Positions 1 through 7,818 of a stretch of 64,000 bases of DNA are shown one piece after another. The translations under genes and the position numbers were made by a program. Source of the stretch: an uncultured Bacteroidales bacterium (GTDB lineage: Bacteria; Bacteroidota; Bacteroidia; Bacteroidales; Bacteroidaceae). The DNA is taken from contig CACYZY010000003.1 in assembly GCA_902779085.1 (NCBI GenBank), forward strand, positions 248,001 to 312,000. Reading direction: 5' to 3'. The notes under the pieces are model-generated. The model made no database searches and was not told the origin of the DNA. It saw only the letters and a program-made list of their open reading frames with translations. Within the stretch, counting starts at the first letter, position 1. Every line of letters starts with the position of its first letter.

Positions 1-667
1 GACGGTCGCGAGTGATGGCACCTGTGCAACGAACACCCAGACCAGGACCAGGGAATGGCTGGCGGAACACCATATTGTCAGGCAGACCCAGCTCCTTACC
101 CACTACACGTACCTCATCCTTGAACAACAGCTTGATAGGCTCCACCAGTTCGAACTGTAGATCCTCAGGCAGACCGCCCACGTTGTGGTGCGACTTCACA
201 GGACCAGACTCCACGATATCAGGATAGATAGTACCCTGTGCCAGGAAGCTGATACCCTCCTGCTTGCGTGCCTCCTCTTCGAACACACGGATGAACTCAG
301 CGCCGATGATCTTGCGCTTCTGCTCAGGATCAGCCACACCCGCCAGCTTGTTCAGGAAGCGGTCGGTAGCATCCACATACACCAGGTTAGCGTCCAGCTC
401 GTCACGGAACACACGTACCACCTGCTCAGGTTCGCCCTTACGCAGCAAGCCATGATTTACATGCACTGATACCAGCTGCTTGCCCACAGCCTTGATCAGC
501 AGCGCAGCCACTACTGATGAGTCCACACCACCAGAGAGGGCCAGCAGCACCTTCTTGTCACCAATCTGAGCACGCAGCTCCTTGATTTGTTCGTCAATGA
601 ATTTCTGAGCCAGAGCGGGCGTCGTAATACGCTCCATATCAGCTGGTCTTACATTTCCTGTTGCCAT
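1..667 (-). CDS. guaA: GMP synthase, ATP-pyrophosphatase part only (3' end cut by window edge)
   Basis: This protein would adenylate XMP and aminate it to GMP in purine synthesis. The visible part starts [14 protein letters not shown] and carries the PP-loop SGGVDSS near residue 45, followed by [19 protein letters not shown]-like and [10 protein letters not shown] motifs typical of the GuaA ATP-pyrophosphatase and dimerisation domains. The reading frame has a stop codon four codons before the ATG (677-679), and only 61 bp separate it from rmlD, so the usual N-terminal class I glutamine amidotransferase domain of about 190 residues is absent. It may therefore be a stand-alone synthetase subunit with its glutaminase elsewhere, or ammonia dependent. 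The C-terminus lies beyond base 1. Identity is certain to family level; the short form is seen directly in the sequence. Confidence 0.9.
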   Translation of the reverse strand, partial: MATGNVRPADMERITTPALAQKFIDEQIKELRAQIGDKKVLLALSGGVDSSVVAALLIKAVGKQLVSVHVNHGLLRKGEPEQVVRVFRDELDANLVYVDATDRFLNKLAGVADPEQKRKIIGAEFIRVFEEEARKQEGISFLAQGTIYPDIVESGPVKSHHNVGGLPEDLQFELVEPIKLLFKDEVRVVGKELGLPDNMVFRQPFPGPGLGVRCTGAITRDR

Positions 668-728
668 ATTCTTCAATTATTAGATTATTATTCTCTTTCT
701 GGGCCGTAAAATTACAAAAAATATTTTT

Positions 729-1685
729 TCACAGCATCGTCGACAGGCACTTTTTTAAGCTCTCCGTCCAATAAGGAATCTGTATGCCGAATGTCTCCTT
801 GATCTTCGTCTTGTCCAATACCGAGTAAGCAGGACGTTTCACCGGACTCGGGAACTCCTCACTGTGACAAGGCTGTATATTGCAGGCGAAATGCCCTGCC
901 AGCTCCGCTATCAACTTGGTAAAGTCATACCACGACGTCACCCCCTCGTTCGAGAAATGGTAGATGCCCGTCTTCTCATAGTCGGATGACTCACCATGCA
1001 CCGTTGCATACTTGAAATCATCCAGCACCACCTCTATCGCCTTCGCCAGGTCATAGGCATAGGTCGGTGTCCCCACCTGGTCGAACACCACCTTCAGCTG
1101 CGGCTTGGTGGATGTGAGGTTCAGCATCGTCTTCACGAAGTTCTTGCCGAACTCAGAGTACAGCCATGCCGTACGGATGATCACATGCTGACAGCCCACA
1201 CGCGCTATCGCCTGCTCGCCATGCAGCTTCGTCAGACCATACACGCCAGTAGGTGTCCCCTGCTGCTCCTCCGTGCACGGTTTGTTGTATGGCTCACCCC
1301 CGAACACATAGTCCGTCGAGATGTGCACCAGCAATCCCTCCATTTCACGCATTGCTATAGCTAAGTTCTCTACCGCCTTGGCATTCAGCAACTCAGCCAA
1401 GTCGTAATCTTCCTCCGCTTTGTCCACATTCGTATAGGCGGCACAGTTCACAATCACCTTCACCCCCTGCTCGTTGACCATCTTACGCACCGCCTCCAGG
1501 TCAGTGATGTCCAGCTTCTGTGTACCCATATTCACACCGTCCCCCGCCAGGGTTCTCAGCATGTTGATAGACTCGGCAGACGCATCCGCCACATCCGTAA
1601 AGATAAACTTTTCCGGGTTGCCTTTCGCCACCCTGCGCAACTCATTGCCGAGTTGTCCGTTAGCACCTGTAACTAGTATATTCAT
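729..1685 (-). CDS. rmlD: dTDP-4-dehydrorhamnose reductase RmlD
   Basis: Reduces dTDP-4-keto-L-rhamnose to dTDP-L-rhamnose, the last step of the cytoplasmic Rml pathway. It is an extended SDR of 318 residues with the nucleotide-binding GANGQLG at 7-13, STDYVF at 123-128 and the catalytic YGLTK (Y149, K153). A stretch around residues 38-56 looks like a small insertion next to the adenine-binding region, as in other Bacteroidales RmlD proteins I remember. It sits one base downstream of the mutarotase gene, so it is probably the tail of the fucose/rhamnose operon running from gmd. The other rml genes lie far away (rmlB and rmlA at 17.3-19.4 kb, rmlC at 45.9 kb), so the pathway is complete in the window but scattered. 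Confidence 0.95.
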   Translation of the reverse strand: MNILVTGANGQLGNELRRVAKGNPEKFIFTDVADASAESINMLRTLAGDGVNMGTQKLDITDLEAVRKMVNEQGVKVIVNCAAYTNVDKAEEDYDLAELLNAKAVENLAIAMREMEGLLVHISTDYVFGGEPYNKPCTEEQQGTPTGVYGLTKLHGEQAIARVGCQHVIIRTAWLYSEFGKNFVKTMLNLTSTKPQLKVVFDQVGTPTYAYDLAKAIEVVLDDFKYATVHGESSDYEKTGIYHFSNEGVTSWYDFTKLIAELAGHFACNIQPCHSEEFPSPVKRPAYSVLDKTKIKETFGIQIPYWTESLKKCLSTML

Positions 1686-1686
1686 A

Positions 1687-2010
1687 TCAATAGATTCTCT
1701 CCATCATTTGCCATTTCTCATCACTCCTGGCGTTGGCCGCACAGCCTTGGAACTGACTGACGTAAGCCTCCCACTCTGCCTGTCTGGGCAACGTGGCCAA
1801 ACGGGCCATGTCACGTTCAAAATCAAAGGTATCCACCGTGTCCATGATCATGAACAATAAGCGCCCATGACGGTATATCTGCATATTCATAATACCCACT
1901 ATGTGCTGACCTTTAATGATTTGTGGCCATACATGCTTATGTGCCTCCACATACTTGGCTATCTTCTCCTCGTCATCTACGAGTGTCAACGTTTGGCAGT
2001 AGCGTTTCAT
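1687..2010 (-). CDS. L-rhamnose/L-fucose mutarotase family protein (DUF718)
   Basis: A 107-residue protein of the RhaM-like dimeric alpha/beta-barrel mutarotase family, which interconverts alpha and beta anomers of a 6-deoxyhexose. The N-terminal part has the family pattern of a conserved histidine pair and tryptophan (H24, H26, W28 in the segment EAHKHVWPQI), and the second half has IYRHGRLLFMIMD and a WEAYVSQFQG segment typical of the family. Although the family is named for rhamnose, it lies 6 bp from a fucose permease and close to gmd and fcl, so fucose is the more likely substrate here. Members next to fucP are common in Bacteroidales fucose loci. Substrate assignment is by context only. 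Confidence 0.85.
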   Translation of the reverse strand: MKRYCQTLTLVDDEEKIAKYVEAHKHVWPQIIKGQHIVGIMNMQIYRHGRLLFMIMDTVDTFDFERDMARLATLPRQAEWEAYVSQFQGCAANARSDEKWQMMERIY

Positions 2011-2016
2011 ATTGAC

Positions 2017-3258
2017 TTATTTATTATTGGTGAATACATGCTGAGGTTGGTGCAGCACATACAATGCATAGCACAGTACGACTACAAAGCAAACCATCGG
2101 TACCAGGAAGGAAAGGTTGATGCCCGCAGCATCGCTGAGCAAGCCCTGCAGAGGCGTCAGCAGTGCACCACCCAAGATGGCCATGATCAGGCCACTGGCA
2201 CCAATCTTGGCATCACCGGCAAAGCCACCTTTCTCAGGATTCTCCACATCACCCAGTGCCAAACCGTAGATCGTGGGGAACATCAGACTCATGAACACAC
2301 TCGCCAGTACCAGCGCCACCACAGCTGTCCACCCGGTTGTCAGTACCACCACCAGTGCGCAGACGGCACTCAGTAAGGCACCTACCACCAACAGTTTCTG
2401 TGGTGCGAAATATTTCATCAGCCAGGTATAGCCAAAGCGTGAGAGGCAGAACCCAATGATGGCAGCCAGATAGACATTAGCCGCCTCTGCCTCTACCACG
2501 CCCAGTTCCTTCATCGCCAAACGGATGGCAAAGCTCCAGGTACCCGTTTGGGCACCAATATAGAAGAACTGTGCCACCACACCCCACGCATAGCGCTTGT
2601 TGCGCATCAGTCTGCCGAATGTGGCCATCAAAGAAAGCTCGTCCTCCGAGCCCTGAGCCGGCCTAAGGGCAGGCATATTGGCGAACAGCATGACCGCCAT
2701 GATGCCCAGCAACACACCACCCAGTGCAGCGTAAGTACCACTGATTGAATAGAGTGATATATCTTGCAAGATGAAATATTTGCTGATCAGAATACCCGTG
2801 ATACACCCAATGGGATTGAATGCCTGCGCGATGTTCAGTCGCCTGGTAGCCGTCTCCTGACTACCCATGGCCAGGATATAAGGATTGGAGGTGGTCTCCA
2901 GCACCGAACAACCAGTCGCCATTACATAGATGGCAAACAGATAGAAGGCATAGCTGGCCGCCCAGGCAGCAGGCAGGAACAGTATGGCTCCTGTAGCATA
3001 CAGGATCAGTCCCAGTATCACACCGCTCTTGTAGGAATGCTTGCGGATAAACAATGCAGCCGGCAGTGCAATGAAGAAATAAGCCCCATAGAACGCCATC
3101 TGTATGAAGGTCGTCTGTGTATCACTCATTTGCATCACCTTACGAAAGGCTGCCAGCAACGTATCCGTCATATTTGCTGCCACGCCCCACAACGCAAACA
3201 ATGTCGTAATGAGGATGAACGGCAACAGGAATTTTTTCTCGATCACTTTATTTTCCAT
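2017..3258 (-). CDS. fucP: L-fucose:H+ symporter FucP (MFS permease)
   Basis: A 413-residue, twelve-helix major facilitator protein of the FucP family in the inner membrane, importing L-fucose with protons. The residues D32 (in MTDTLL) and E121 (in SVLETTSNPY) are 89 positions apart, the same spacing as the proton-coupling pair D46/E135 of E. coli FucP, and the surrounding motifs match. It lies between the nucleotidyltransferase-kinase fusion (16 bp upstream) and the mutarotase (6 bp downstream), which suggests co-transcription with GDP-fucose genes and hence salvage of free fucose for glycan synthesis rather than catabolism; no fucose isomerase, kinase FucK or aldolase is nearby. A collapsed second copy is present at 6.5-6.66 kb. 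Confidence 0.92.
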   Translation of the reverse strand: MENKVIEKKFLLPFILITTLFALWGVAANMTDTLLAAFRKVMQMSDTQTTFIQMAFYGAYFFIALPAALFIRKHSYKSGVILGLILYATGAILFLPAAWAASYAFYLFAIYVMATGCSVLETTSNPYILAMGSQETATRRLNIAQAFNPIGCITGILISKYFILQDISLYSISGTYAALGGVLLGIMAVMLFANMPALRPAQGSEDELSLMATFGRLMRNKRYAWGVVAQFFYIGAQTGTWSFAIRLAMKELGVVEAEAANVYLAAIIGFCLSRFGYTWLMKYFAPQKLLVVGALLSAVCALVVVLTTGWTAVVALVLASVFMSLMFPTIYGLALGDVENPEKGGFAGDAKIGASGLIMAILGGALLTPLQGLLSDAAGINLSFLVPMVCFVVVLCYALYVLHQPQHVFTNNK

Positions 3259-3274
3259 AATTGATATTGGGAGT

Positions 3275-4453
3275 TTATAATCCGCCTCTTCTAATCGTTA
3301 ATTTTATTGTTTCTGGGTGTACAGCCGCAAAGACATCCACGTCATTGACCACCAATATCAGATAGCCACCGCCCCCGGCACCCGGCATCTTCCATGCCAG
3401 CACGTTAGGCAGCGCACTGTATTGGTCGATAGTTGGTTGCACACAACCCTGTATCATCGCTGGGAACATCGCCACCTGTGCATCAAAGCTGTCCTTGAAG
3501 GCCTTCGCAAAAGCCTCCAGGTCACAAGCCATCAGCGCCTCCCAACAACGGCTGGCAGCATCTGCCAACGCCTTTACCTTCGGCTCCGTCACATCCTTGC
3601 CCTCCACCACACTGCAACCGGCACGGCGAGGCTCCATCGGGATCATGCACAGATGATGCTCCAGCCAGTTCAGCACCTTGTCATCCTGACAAGTCTCTAT
3701 CTTCAGTGGCCAGAAATGATTGTCGTAATAATGACGGCAGACGCCCGGTATGCAGATACCGATGGCATCCTGTGCCCCACTGATGATGCCATCCTCACGC
3801 TCCGGATGATTCTCGAAGCAGAACACCAGACGCGCCAGAGTCTCGGGATCCATGTTCGGCAACTGGTACGGCCAGATGCGACGGATCATGTTGCGCGTCG
3901 AGGTACTCAACCCACAGCGTTCACGAATCTCGAACGTAGGCTCTATGCTCGCTGTGATGGCCCATCCCGGCGCATACTGACTCACATACGGCTGGTCGAT
4001 CCACGTACCAGCAATATCTATGCGTGTAGGAATCTGCGAGGTCGTCTTCTTGAGGTCCGTGCTGGAACGAGCCGTCAGTCCCTCGTGCGGGTCACGCGAC
4101 AGCATCACATACTCCATGCCCCTCTCCTCGCACACCTTGCGTTTCTCCTCGCTCCCGCCGTCACTGTTCACCACCAGTATGTCAGGATGCACGATGTCCA
4201 GTGTAGGCAGGAAATCCAGTATGCCACTGCCCGCATTGATGAATGCATCCTTCACATAGCGGATGCTCTTCACCATGAACAGGCGTTCCTGCTCGCTATA
4301 CACCGTCTTATGATGCTTGTATCCTTCAATGGTCTTGTCACTGCCTATGCCCACGTACAAGTCCCCATACTCCGCCGCCTGGCGGAAGAACTCTACATGA
4401 CCACTGTGCAGCAGGTCATAACACCCGGATACAAATACTTTCTTTTTCACCAT
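3275..4453 (-). CDS. Fused cytidylyltransferase-like / GHMP sugar kinase, candidate fucose salvage enzyme
   Basis: A 392-residue two-domain fusion. Residues 1-138 form a nucleotidyltransferase of the TagD/HldE-C type: HSGH at 16-19, GIGSDKT, and RSSTDLKK at 129-136. Residues 140-392 resemble GHMP kinases of the fucokinase/heptose kinase branch: RIDIAGTWIDQP at 144-155, CGLSTSTRN at 180-188 in place of the usual glycine/serine ATP loop, and MPGAGGGGY at 356-364. The gene overlaps fcl by one base (TAATG) and precedes fucP. The classical Bacteroides salvage enzyme FKP has an unrelated, much larger pyrophosphorylase domain, so if this protein activates fucose it would phosphorylate C1 and then transfer a nucleotide with a different catalytic domain. 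The substrate (fucose or another sugar such as a heptose) and the nucleotide are not known to me. Confidence 0.75.
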   Translation of the reverse strand: MVKKKVFVSGCYDLLHSGHVEFFRQAAEYGDLYVGIGSDKTIEGYKHHKTVYSEQERLFMVKSIRYVKDAFINAGSGILDFLPTLDIVHPDILVVNSDGGSEEKRKVCEERGMEYVMLSRDPHEGLTARSSTDLKKTTSQIPTRIDIAGTWIDQPYVSQYAPGWAITASIEPTFEIRERCGLSTSTRNMIRRIWPYQLPNMDPETLARLVFCFENHPEREDGIISGAQDAIGICIPGVCRHYYDNHFWPLKIETCQDDKVLNWLEHHLCMIPMEPRRAGCSVVEGKDVTEPKVKALADAASRCWEALMACDLEAFAKAFKDSFDAQVAMFPAMIQGCVQPTIDQYSALPNVLAWKMPGAGGGGYLILVVNDVDVFAAVHPETIKLTIRRGGL

Positions 4454-5394
4454 TATCTTTCCGCTCTTATAGGGTTATGCAGGAAATCCTCATACGCCAG
4501 ACGAATGCCATCCTCCAGCTCCGTCTTGTAAGTCCAACCCAGTTTCGTAGCTTTTGAAACATCGAGCAACTTACGAGGCGTACCGTTCGGACGAGTGGTG
4601 TCCCACTCTATCTTGCCCTTATAGCCCACCACCTTGGCCACCAACTCCGTCAGCGCCTTGATGGTCAGCTCCTTGCCAGTACCCGCATTCACCGTCTCGT
4701 TGCCACTGTAGTTGTTCATCAGGAACACACAGAGGTTCGCCAGGTCGTCCACATACAGGAACTCACGCAGTGGAGAACCATCCCCCCAGCAAGTCACGGT
4801 CTCCAAGCCAGCCACCTTCGCCTCATGGAAGCGACGGATCAAGGCAGGCAGCACATGACTGTGTTCAGGATGATAATTATCGTTAGGCCCATATAAGTTC
4901 GTTGGCATGACAGAAATATAATCCGTGCCATACTGCTTGTTCAGGAACTCGCAATATTTCAAGCCACTGATTTTGGCCAACGCATAAGCCTCATTGGTTT
5001 TCTCGAGCTCACCCGTCAACAGGCAGCTCTCTGTCATCGGCTGTGGCGCCATGCGGGGATAGATACAGCTTGACCCCAGAAACTCCAGTTTCTTGCAGCC
5101 ATTCTTCCATGCCGCATGAATCACGTTCATCTCCAGTATCATGTTCTCGTACATGAAATCCGCCAAGGCAGACTGGTTGGCCATGATGCCCCCCACCTTT
5201 GCAGCCGCCAGGAACACATACTCAGGTTTTTCTTCAGCGAAGAAAGCCTCCGCTGCCTCCTGACGCGTCAGGTCCAGTTCAGCATGCGTCCTCAGCACCA
5301 GGTTATGATAGCCCTGCCGTTGCAGTTCCCTGACAATGGCACTTCCCACCATACCACGGTGCCCAGCTACATATATTTTCGAGTTCAGTTCCAT
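4453..5394 (-). CDS. fcl: GDP-L-fucose synthase (GDP-4-keto-6-deoxymannose 3,5-epimerase-4-reductase)
   Basis: Converts GDP-4-keto-6-deoxy-D-mannose to GDP-L-fucose by epimerisation at C3 and C5 and NADPH reduction. The 313-residue extended SDR carries [10 protein letters not shown] at 11-20, the catalytic GSSCIYP segment (S108, S109) and YALAK (Y137, K141), and the [20 protein letters not shown] signature of the family. It is 3 bp downstream of gmd and overlaps the nucleotidyltransferase-kinase gene by one base, giving a compact de novo plus salvage fucose cassette. Also known as wcaG. No anomaly seen. Confidence 0.96.
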   Translation of the reverse strand: MELNSKIYVAGHRGMVGSAIVRELQRQGYHNLVLRTHAELDLTRQEAAEAFFAEEKPEYVFLAAAKVGGIMANQSALADFMYENMILEMNVIHAAWKNGCKKLEFLGSSCIYPRMAPQPMTESCLLTGELEKTNEAYALAKISGLKYCEFLNKQYGTDYISVMPTNLYGPNDNYHPEHSHVLPALIRRFHEAKVAGLETVTCWGDGSPLREFLYVDDLANLCVFLMNNYSGNETVNAGTGKELTIKALTELVAKVVGYKGKIEWDTTRPNGTPRKLLDVSKATKLGWTYKTELEDGIRLAYEDFLHNPIRAER

Positions 5395-5397
5395 ACT

Positions 5398-6462
5398 TTA
5401 TTCTTTCTCGTCCTTCACCTTGGCCATATCGTACTGCACCATGATACGCACCAGTTCCTCAAACGACGTCTTATGTGGGTTCCACCCCAGCACGGTCTTT
5501 GCCTTTGTCGGGTCACCCAAGAGCTTGTCCACCTCAGCCGGACGGAAGTACTTGGGATCCACCTCCACCAGCACCTTGCCCGTCTTCACGTCGATACCCT
5601 TCTCATCAACGCCCTTGCCTTCCCAACGCAATTCGATGCCAGCCTCCTTGAAGGCCAGTGTACAGAACTCACGCACCGAATGACTCTCACCCGTAGCGAT
5701 GACAAAGTCGTCAGGCTGCTCCTGTTGCAGCATCAGCCACATACACTCAATGTAGTCCTTGGCATAGCCCCAGTCACGCACGGCATTCAGGTTACCCAGG
5801 TACAGCTTGTCCTGATAGCCCTGAGCAATGCGGGCAGCTGCCAGTGTTATCTTGCGAGTCACGAATGTCTCACCACGGCGCTCACTCTCATGATTGAACA
5901 GGATACCGTTGCAGCAATACATGCCGTAGCTCTCGCGGTAGTTCTTCATCATCCAAAAGCCATACAGCTTTGCCACGCCATAAGGCGAACGGGGATAGAA
6001 CGGCGTGCACTCCCGTTGCGGTACTTCCAGCACCTTGCCATACAGCTCAGAGGTAGAAGCCTGGTAAATACGGCATTTGTCGGCCAAGCCCACGATGCGC
6101 ACCGCCTCCAGCAGTCGCAACACACCTACCGCATCCACCTCGGCGGTGAACTCAGGCACGTCGAAACTCACCTTCACATGACTCTGTGCTGCCAGGTTAT
6201 ATATCTCGTCAGGACGAATCTCGCTGATGATACGGATCAGAGAAGAGCTGTCGGTCATGTCACCCCAGTGCAGCTCGACCAGGCGTTTCTTCTTCATGTC
6301 ACGCACCCACTCGTCCAGGTACAGATGCTCGATGCGCCCCGTATTGAACGAGCTGCTGCGACGCAGTATGCCATGCACCTCATATCCTTTCTCTACCAAG
6401 AACTCAGCCAGGTAACTGCCATCCTGTCCGGTAATACCAGTAATTAAAGCAACTTTACTCAT
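5398..6462 (-). CDS. gmd: GDP-mannose 4,6-dehydratase
   Basis: Makes GDP-4-keto-6-deoxy-D-mannose, the first committed step of GDP-L-fucose synthesis. The 354-residue protein has [14 protein letters not shown] at 9-22, [10 protein letters not shown] at 91-100, the STSELYG active-site segment at 136-142, YGVAK (Y161, K165) and the [16 protein letters not shown] segment that marks the Gmd family. It is the most upstream intact gene of the fucose cassette. Its start overlaps, in another frame, the tail of the decayed fucP copy (6483-6664), so its original upstream region has been rebuilt by that rearrangement. Confidence 0.97.
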   Translation of the reverse strand: MSKVALITGITGQDGSYLAEFLVEKGYEVHGILRRSSSFNTGRIEHLYLDEWVRDMKKKRLVELHWGDMTDSSSLIRIISEIRPDEIYNLAAQSHVKVSFDVPEFTAEVDAVGVLRLLEAVRIVGLADKCRIYQASTSELYGKVLEVPQRECTPFYPRSPYGVAKLYGFWMMKNYRESYGMYCCNGILFNHESERRGETFVTRKITLAAARIAQGYQDKLYLGNLNAVRDWGYAKDYIECMWLMLQQEQPDDFVIATGESHSVREFCTLAFKEAGIELRWEGKGVDEKGIDVKTGKVLVEVDPKYFRPAEVDKLLGDPTKAKTVLGWNPHKTSFEELVRIMVQYDMAKVKDEKE

Positions 6463-6482
6463 ATCTTGTTAATTCTTTTATG

Positions 6483-6664
6483 CTAGATTCCACTGCCACC
6501 TGGCGCTGCACATACAAAGCATAGCACAGTACCACGGCAAAGCAAGCCACAGGCACCAGGAAGGACATGTTGATGCCGACAGCATAGCTGAGCAAGCCCT
6601 GCAACGCGAACAATGTCATGATGAGTATGAACGGCTAAAGATATCTCTTTTCTACAACTTTCAT
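6483..6664 (-). pseudogene. Collapsed fucP copy (internal deletion plus early stop)
   Basis: Reading from the ATG at 6664, codons give MKVVEKRYL, a TAG stop at codon 10, then PFILIMTLFAL, which matches the FucP N-terminus, continuing without a break into QGLLSYAVGINMSFLVPV and CFAVVLCYALYVQ, which match the FucP C-terminus. About 350 codons of the middle are missing and the junction is in frame, between the N-terminal segment LFALWG and the C-terminal segment PLQGLLSD of the intact gene at 2017-3258. DNA identity with the intact gene is obvious along both pieces. This is a dead relic, presumably left by a duplication followed by deletion. The short open frame from 6677 in another register is not a gene. 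Confidence 0.85.
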
Positions 6665-6711
6665 AGATATATAGCATTATCAGTCATCTTGTTAATGGCA
6701 CCCTTAACATA

Positions 6712-7137
6712 TCAATATTCATAAAAATACAACTTCTTATGTCGCTCACTAATAACATTAGAAGATTGAACCATTTTTAAAACTTCTGCAATGTGTTCCT
6801 CTTTCATTCGACCAACAACAGTAGTTGTCTTACTGCTTATTCCCTCGGCTATATCCACTACTCGACGTTCAATAACGCTTGATGCACATAAGAAAGAGTC
6901 GTACTTGAGGAAAGAATAGTCACGATGCAATAATGGATATTGAAGATTTAACTGTTCCTGCTTATTGAAGATTGCAGGATGAATATTTGAATTAATAAAG
7001 AAGAAACCACAGATCTTGTCTTCACTAACACCCATCACCACAAAGAACTTACGATGATCTATGCCGTTAAACTCAGACAAAAGGATATCTCCACGTTGAA
7101 CGATATTGGCAATAGCCGATACAGGTATATCCATCAC
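6712..7137 (-). CDS. Candidate toxin of a Panacea-type toxin-antitoxin pair
   Basis: A 141-residue basic protein I do not recognise with certainty. Its start (IVQRGDILLSEFNG near residues 12-25, then KFFVVMGVSE) resembles the opening strands of MazF/PemK-like SH3-barrel toxins, and the middle has a HRDYSFLKYDSFLCASSV segment similar to the family's second conserved block. It overlaps the upstream Panacea-domain gene by four bases (ATGA), the usual arrangement of a co-translated antitoxin-toxin pair. In Panacea systems the antitoxin domain pairs with many unrelated toxins, so partner position is the main evidence. RNase activity is inference. The pair lies in an AT-rich island between gmd and sodB that looks horizontally acquired. 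Confidence 0.6.
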   Translation of the reverse strand: MMDIPVSAIANIVQRGDILLSEFNGIDHRKFFVVMGVSEDKICGFFFINSNIHPAIFNKQEQLNLQYPLLHRDYSFLKYDSFLCASSVIERRVVDIAEGISSKTTTVVGRMKEEHIAEVLKMVQSSNVISERHKKLYFYEY

Positions 7138-7685
7138 ATAACCGCCTCCTCTGCATGCATTTGTTCTTCAATGAACTTGATATATTCATCGGTGTCACCC
7201 ATTTCCGTCAAACGGTCACGCACGCTGATCACTTCATTCTGGGCAGTATGTAACCATGCATATCCATGAGAAACTTCAGAAACTGAGTTAAAACTCTTAT
7301 CCTTCAATTTAGCAATATACTTATCAAGCATTTCAACATCACTACCAGAAAGATAACTCATATCTGGTTTGGCCACTGCTACCATATCTTTATTGTTAAC
7401 AAAATGGAAATAATCACGTCTAACATCATCGACCTGTGACGCAAAATAGCTATCCCCTCTCACAGCTTTAAAGAGGTCATAGATACATGTAGGAACCGGT
7501 CCAAAGTCCATACGAACATATGCATCTCCAGTGATAGAACGGCCATACTTTGACAGATGCTCATTATCAGCAAAATACAGAATCTTATGACATTTATGGA
7601 TATCACAAGTCCCACCCATCTTTTGGATTATGTATAATATAGCCTGGATAGCAATATCTTGTTTGAATAATTTGGTTTCTTTCAT
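7134..7685 (-). CDS. Panacea-domain (DUF4065/SocA-like) antitoxin
   Basis: A 183-residue protein with the Panacea core: KCHKILYFADNEHLSKYG, then ITGDAYVRMDFGPVPTCIYD, with the characteristic Y-A-D, GP-V-P pattern. The domain is known as a promiscuous antitoxin module (first seen as SocA and as Gp49-like proteins). I place the start at 7685 (MKETKLFKQ) rather than at an ATG 72 bases further upstream, because a good promoter -7 box (TATCTTTG) lies at 7705-7712, between the two. The downstream gene overlaps by ATGA and is the probable toxin. Expected role: neutralise that toxin by binding; the sequence gives no direct sign of DNA binding or autoregulation. Confidence 0.85.
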   Translation of the reverse strand: MKETKLFKQDIAIQAILYIIQKMGGTCDIHKCHKILYFADNEHLSKYGRSITGDAYVRMDFGPVPTCIYDLFKAVRGDSYFASQVDDVRRDYFHFVNNKDMVAVAKPDMSYLSGSDVEMLDKYIAKLKDKSFNSVSEVSHGYAWLHTAQNEVISVRDRLTEMGDTDEYIKFIEEQMHAEEAVM

Positions 7686-7704
7686 AATATTAGTTTCTTG
7701 TTTG

Positions 7705-7737
7705 CAAAGATATTGATTATTTATTAGATAAGCACAA
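7705..7737 (-). promoter_or_regulatory. Bacteroidetes-type promoter of the Panacea antitoxin-toxin pair
   Basis: On the minus strand TATCTTTG (complement of 7705-7712) matches the TAnnTTTG -7 element, with a TTG (7735-7737) 22 bases further upstream as a -33 element. It places the transcription start about 15 bases before the ATG at 7685. Confidence 0.6.
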
Positions 7738-7818
7738 AATATCGAATAATTCTTCAATAATTCATCGAGGACTTTAACAATGGCTTAATTATATATTGGA
7801 AAGGGGAGATTACATTAC

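Noticed and set aside
3317..4531. Long plus-strand open frame opposite the nucleotidyltransferase-kinase gene
   Set aside because: It is antisense to a clearly conserved protein, rich in His/Arg/Leu as mirror frames of GC-rich genes are, and has no motif.
5116..6447. Plus-strand open frame of 443 codons opposite fcl and gmd
   Set aside because: Spans two well-supported genes on the other strand and has the His/Leu-rich composition of a shadow frame.
6483..6677. 64-codon minus-strand frame
   Set aside because: It is an out-of-register reading of the fucP relic, which explains the sequence better.
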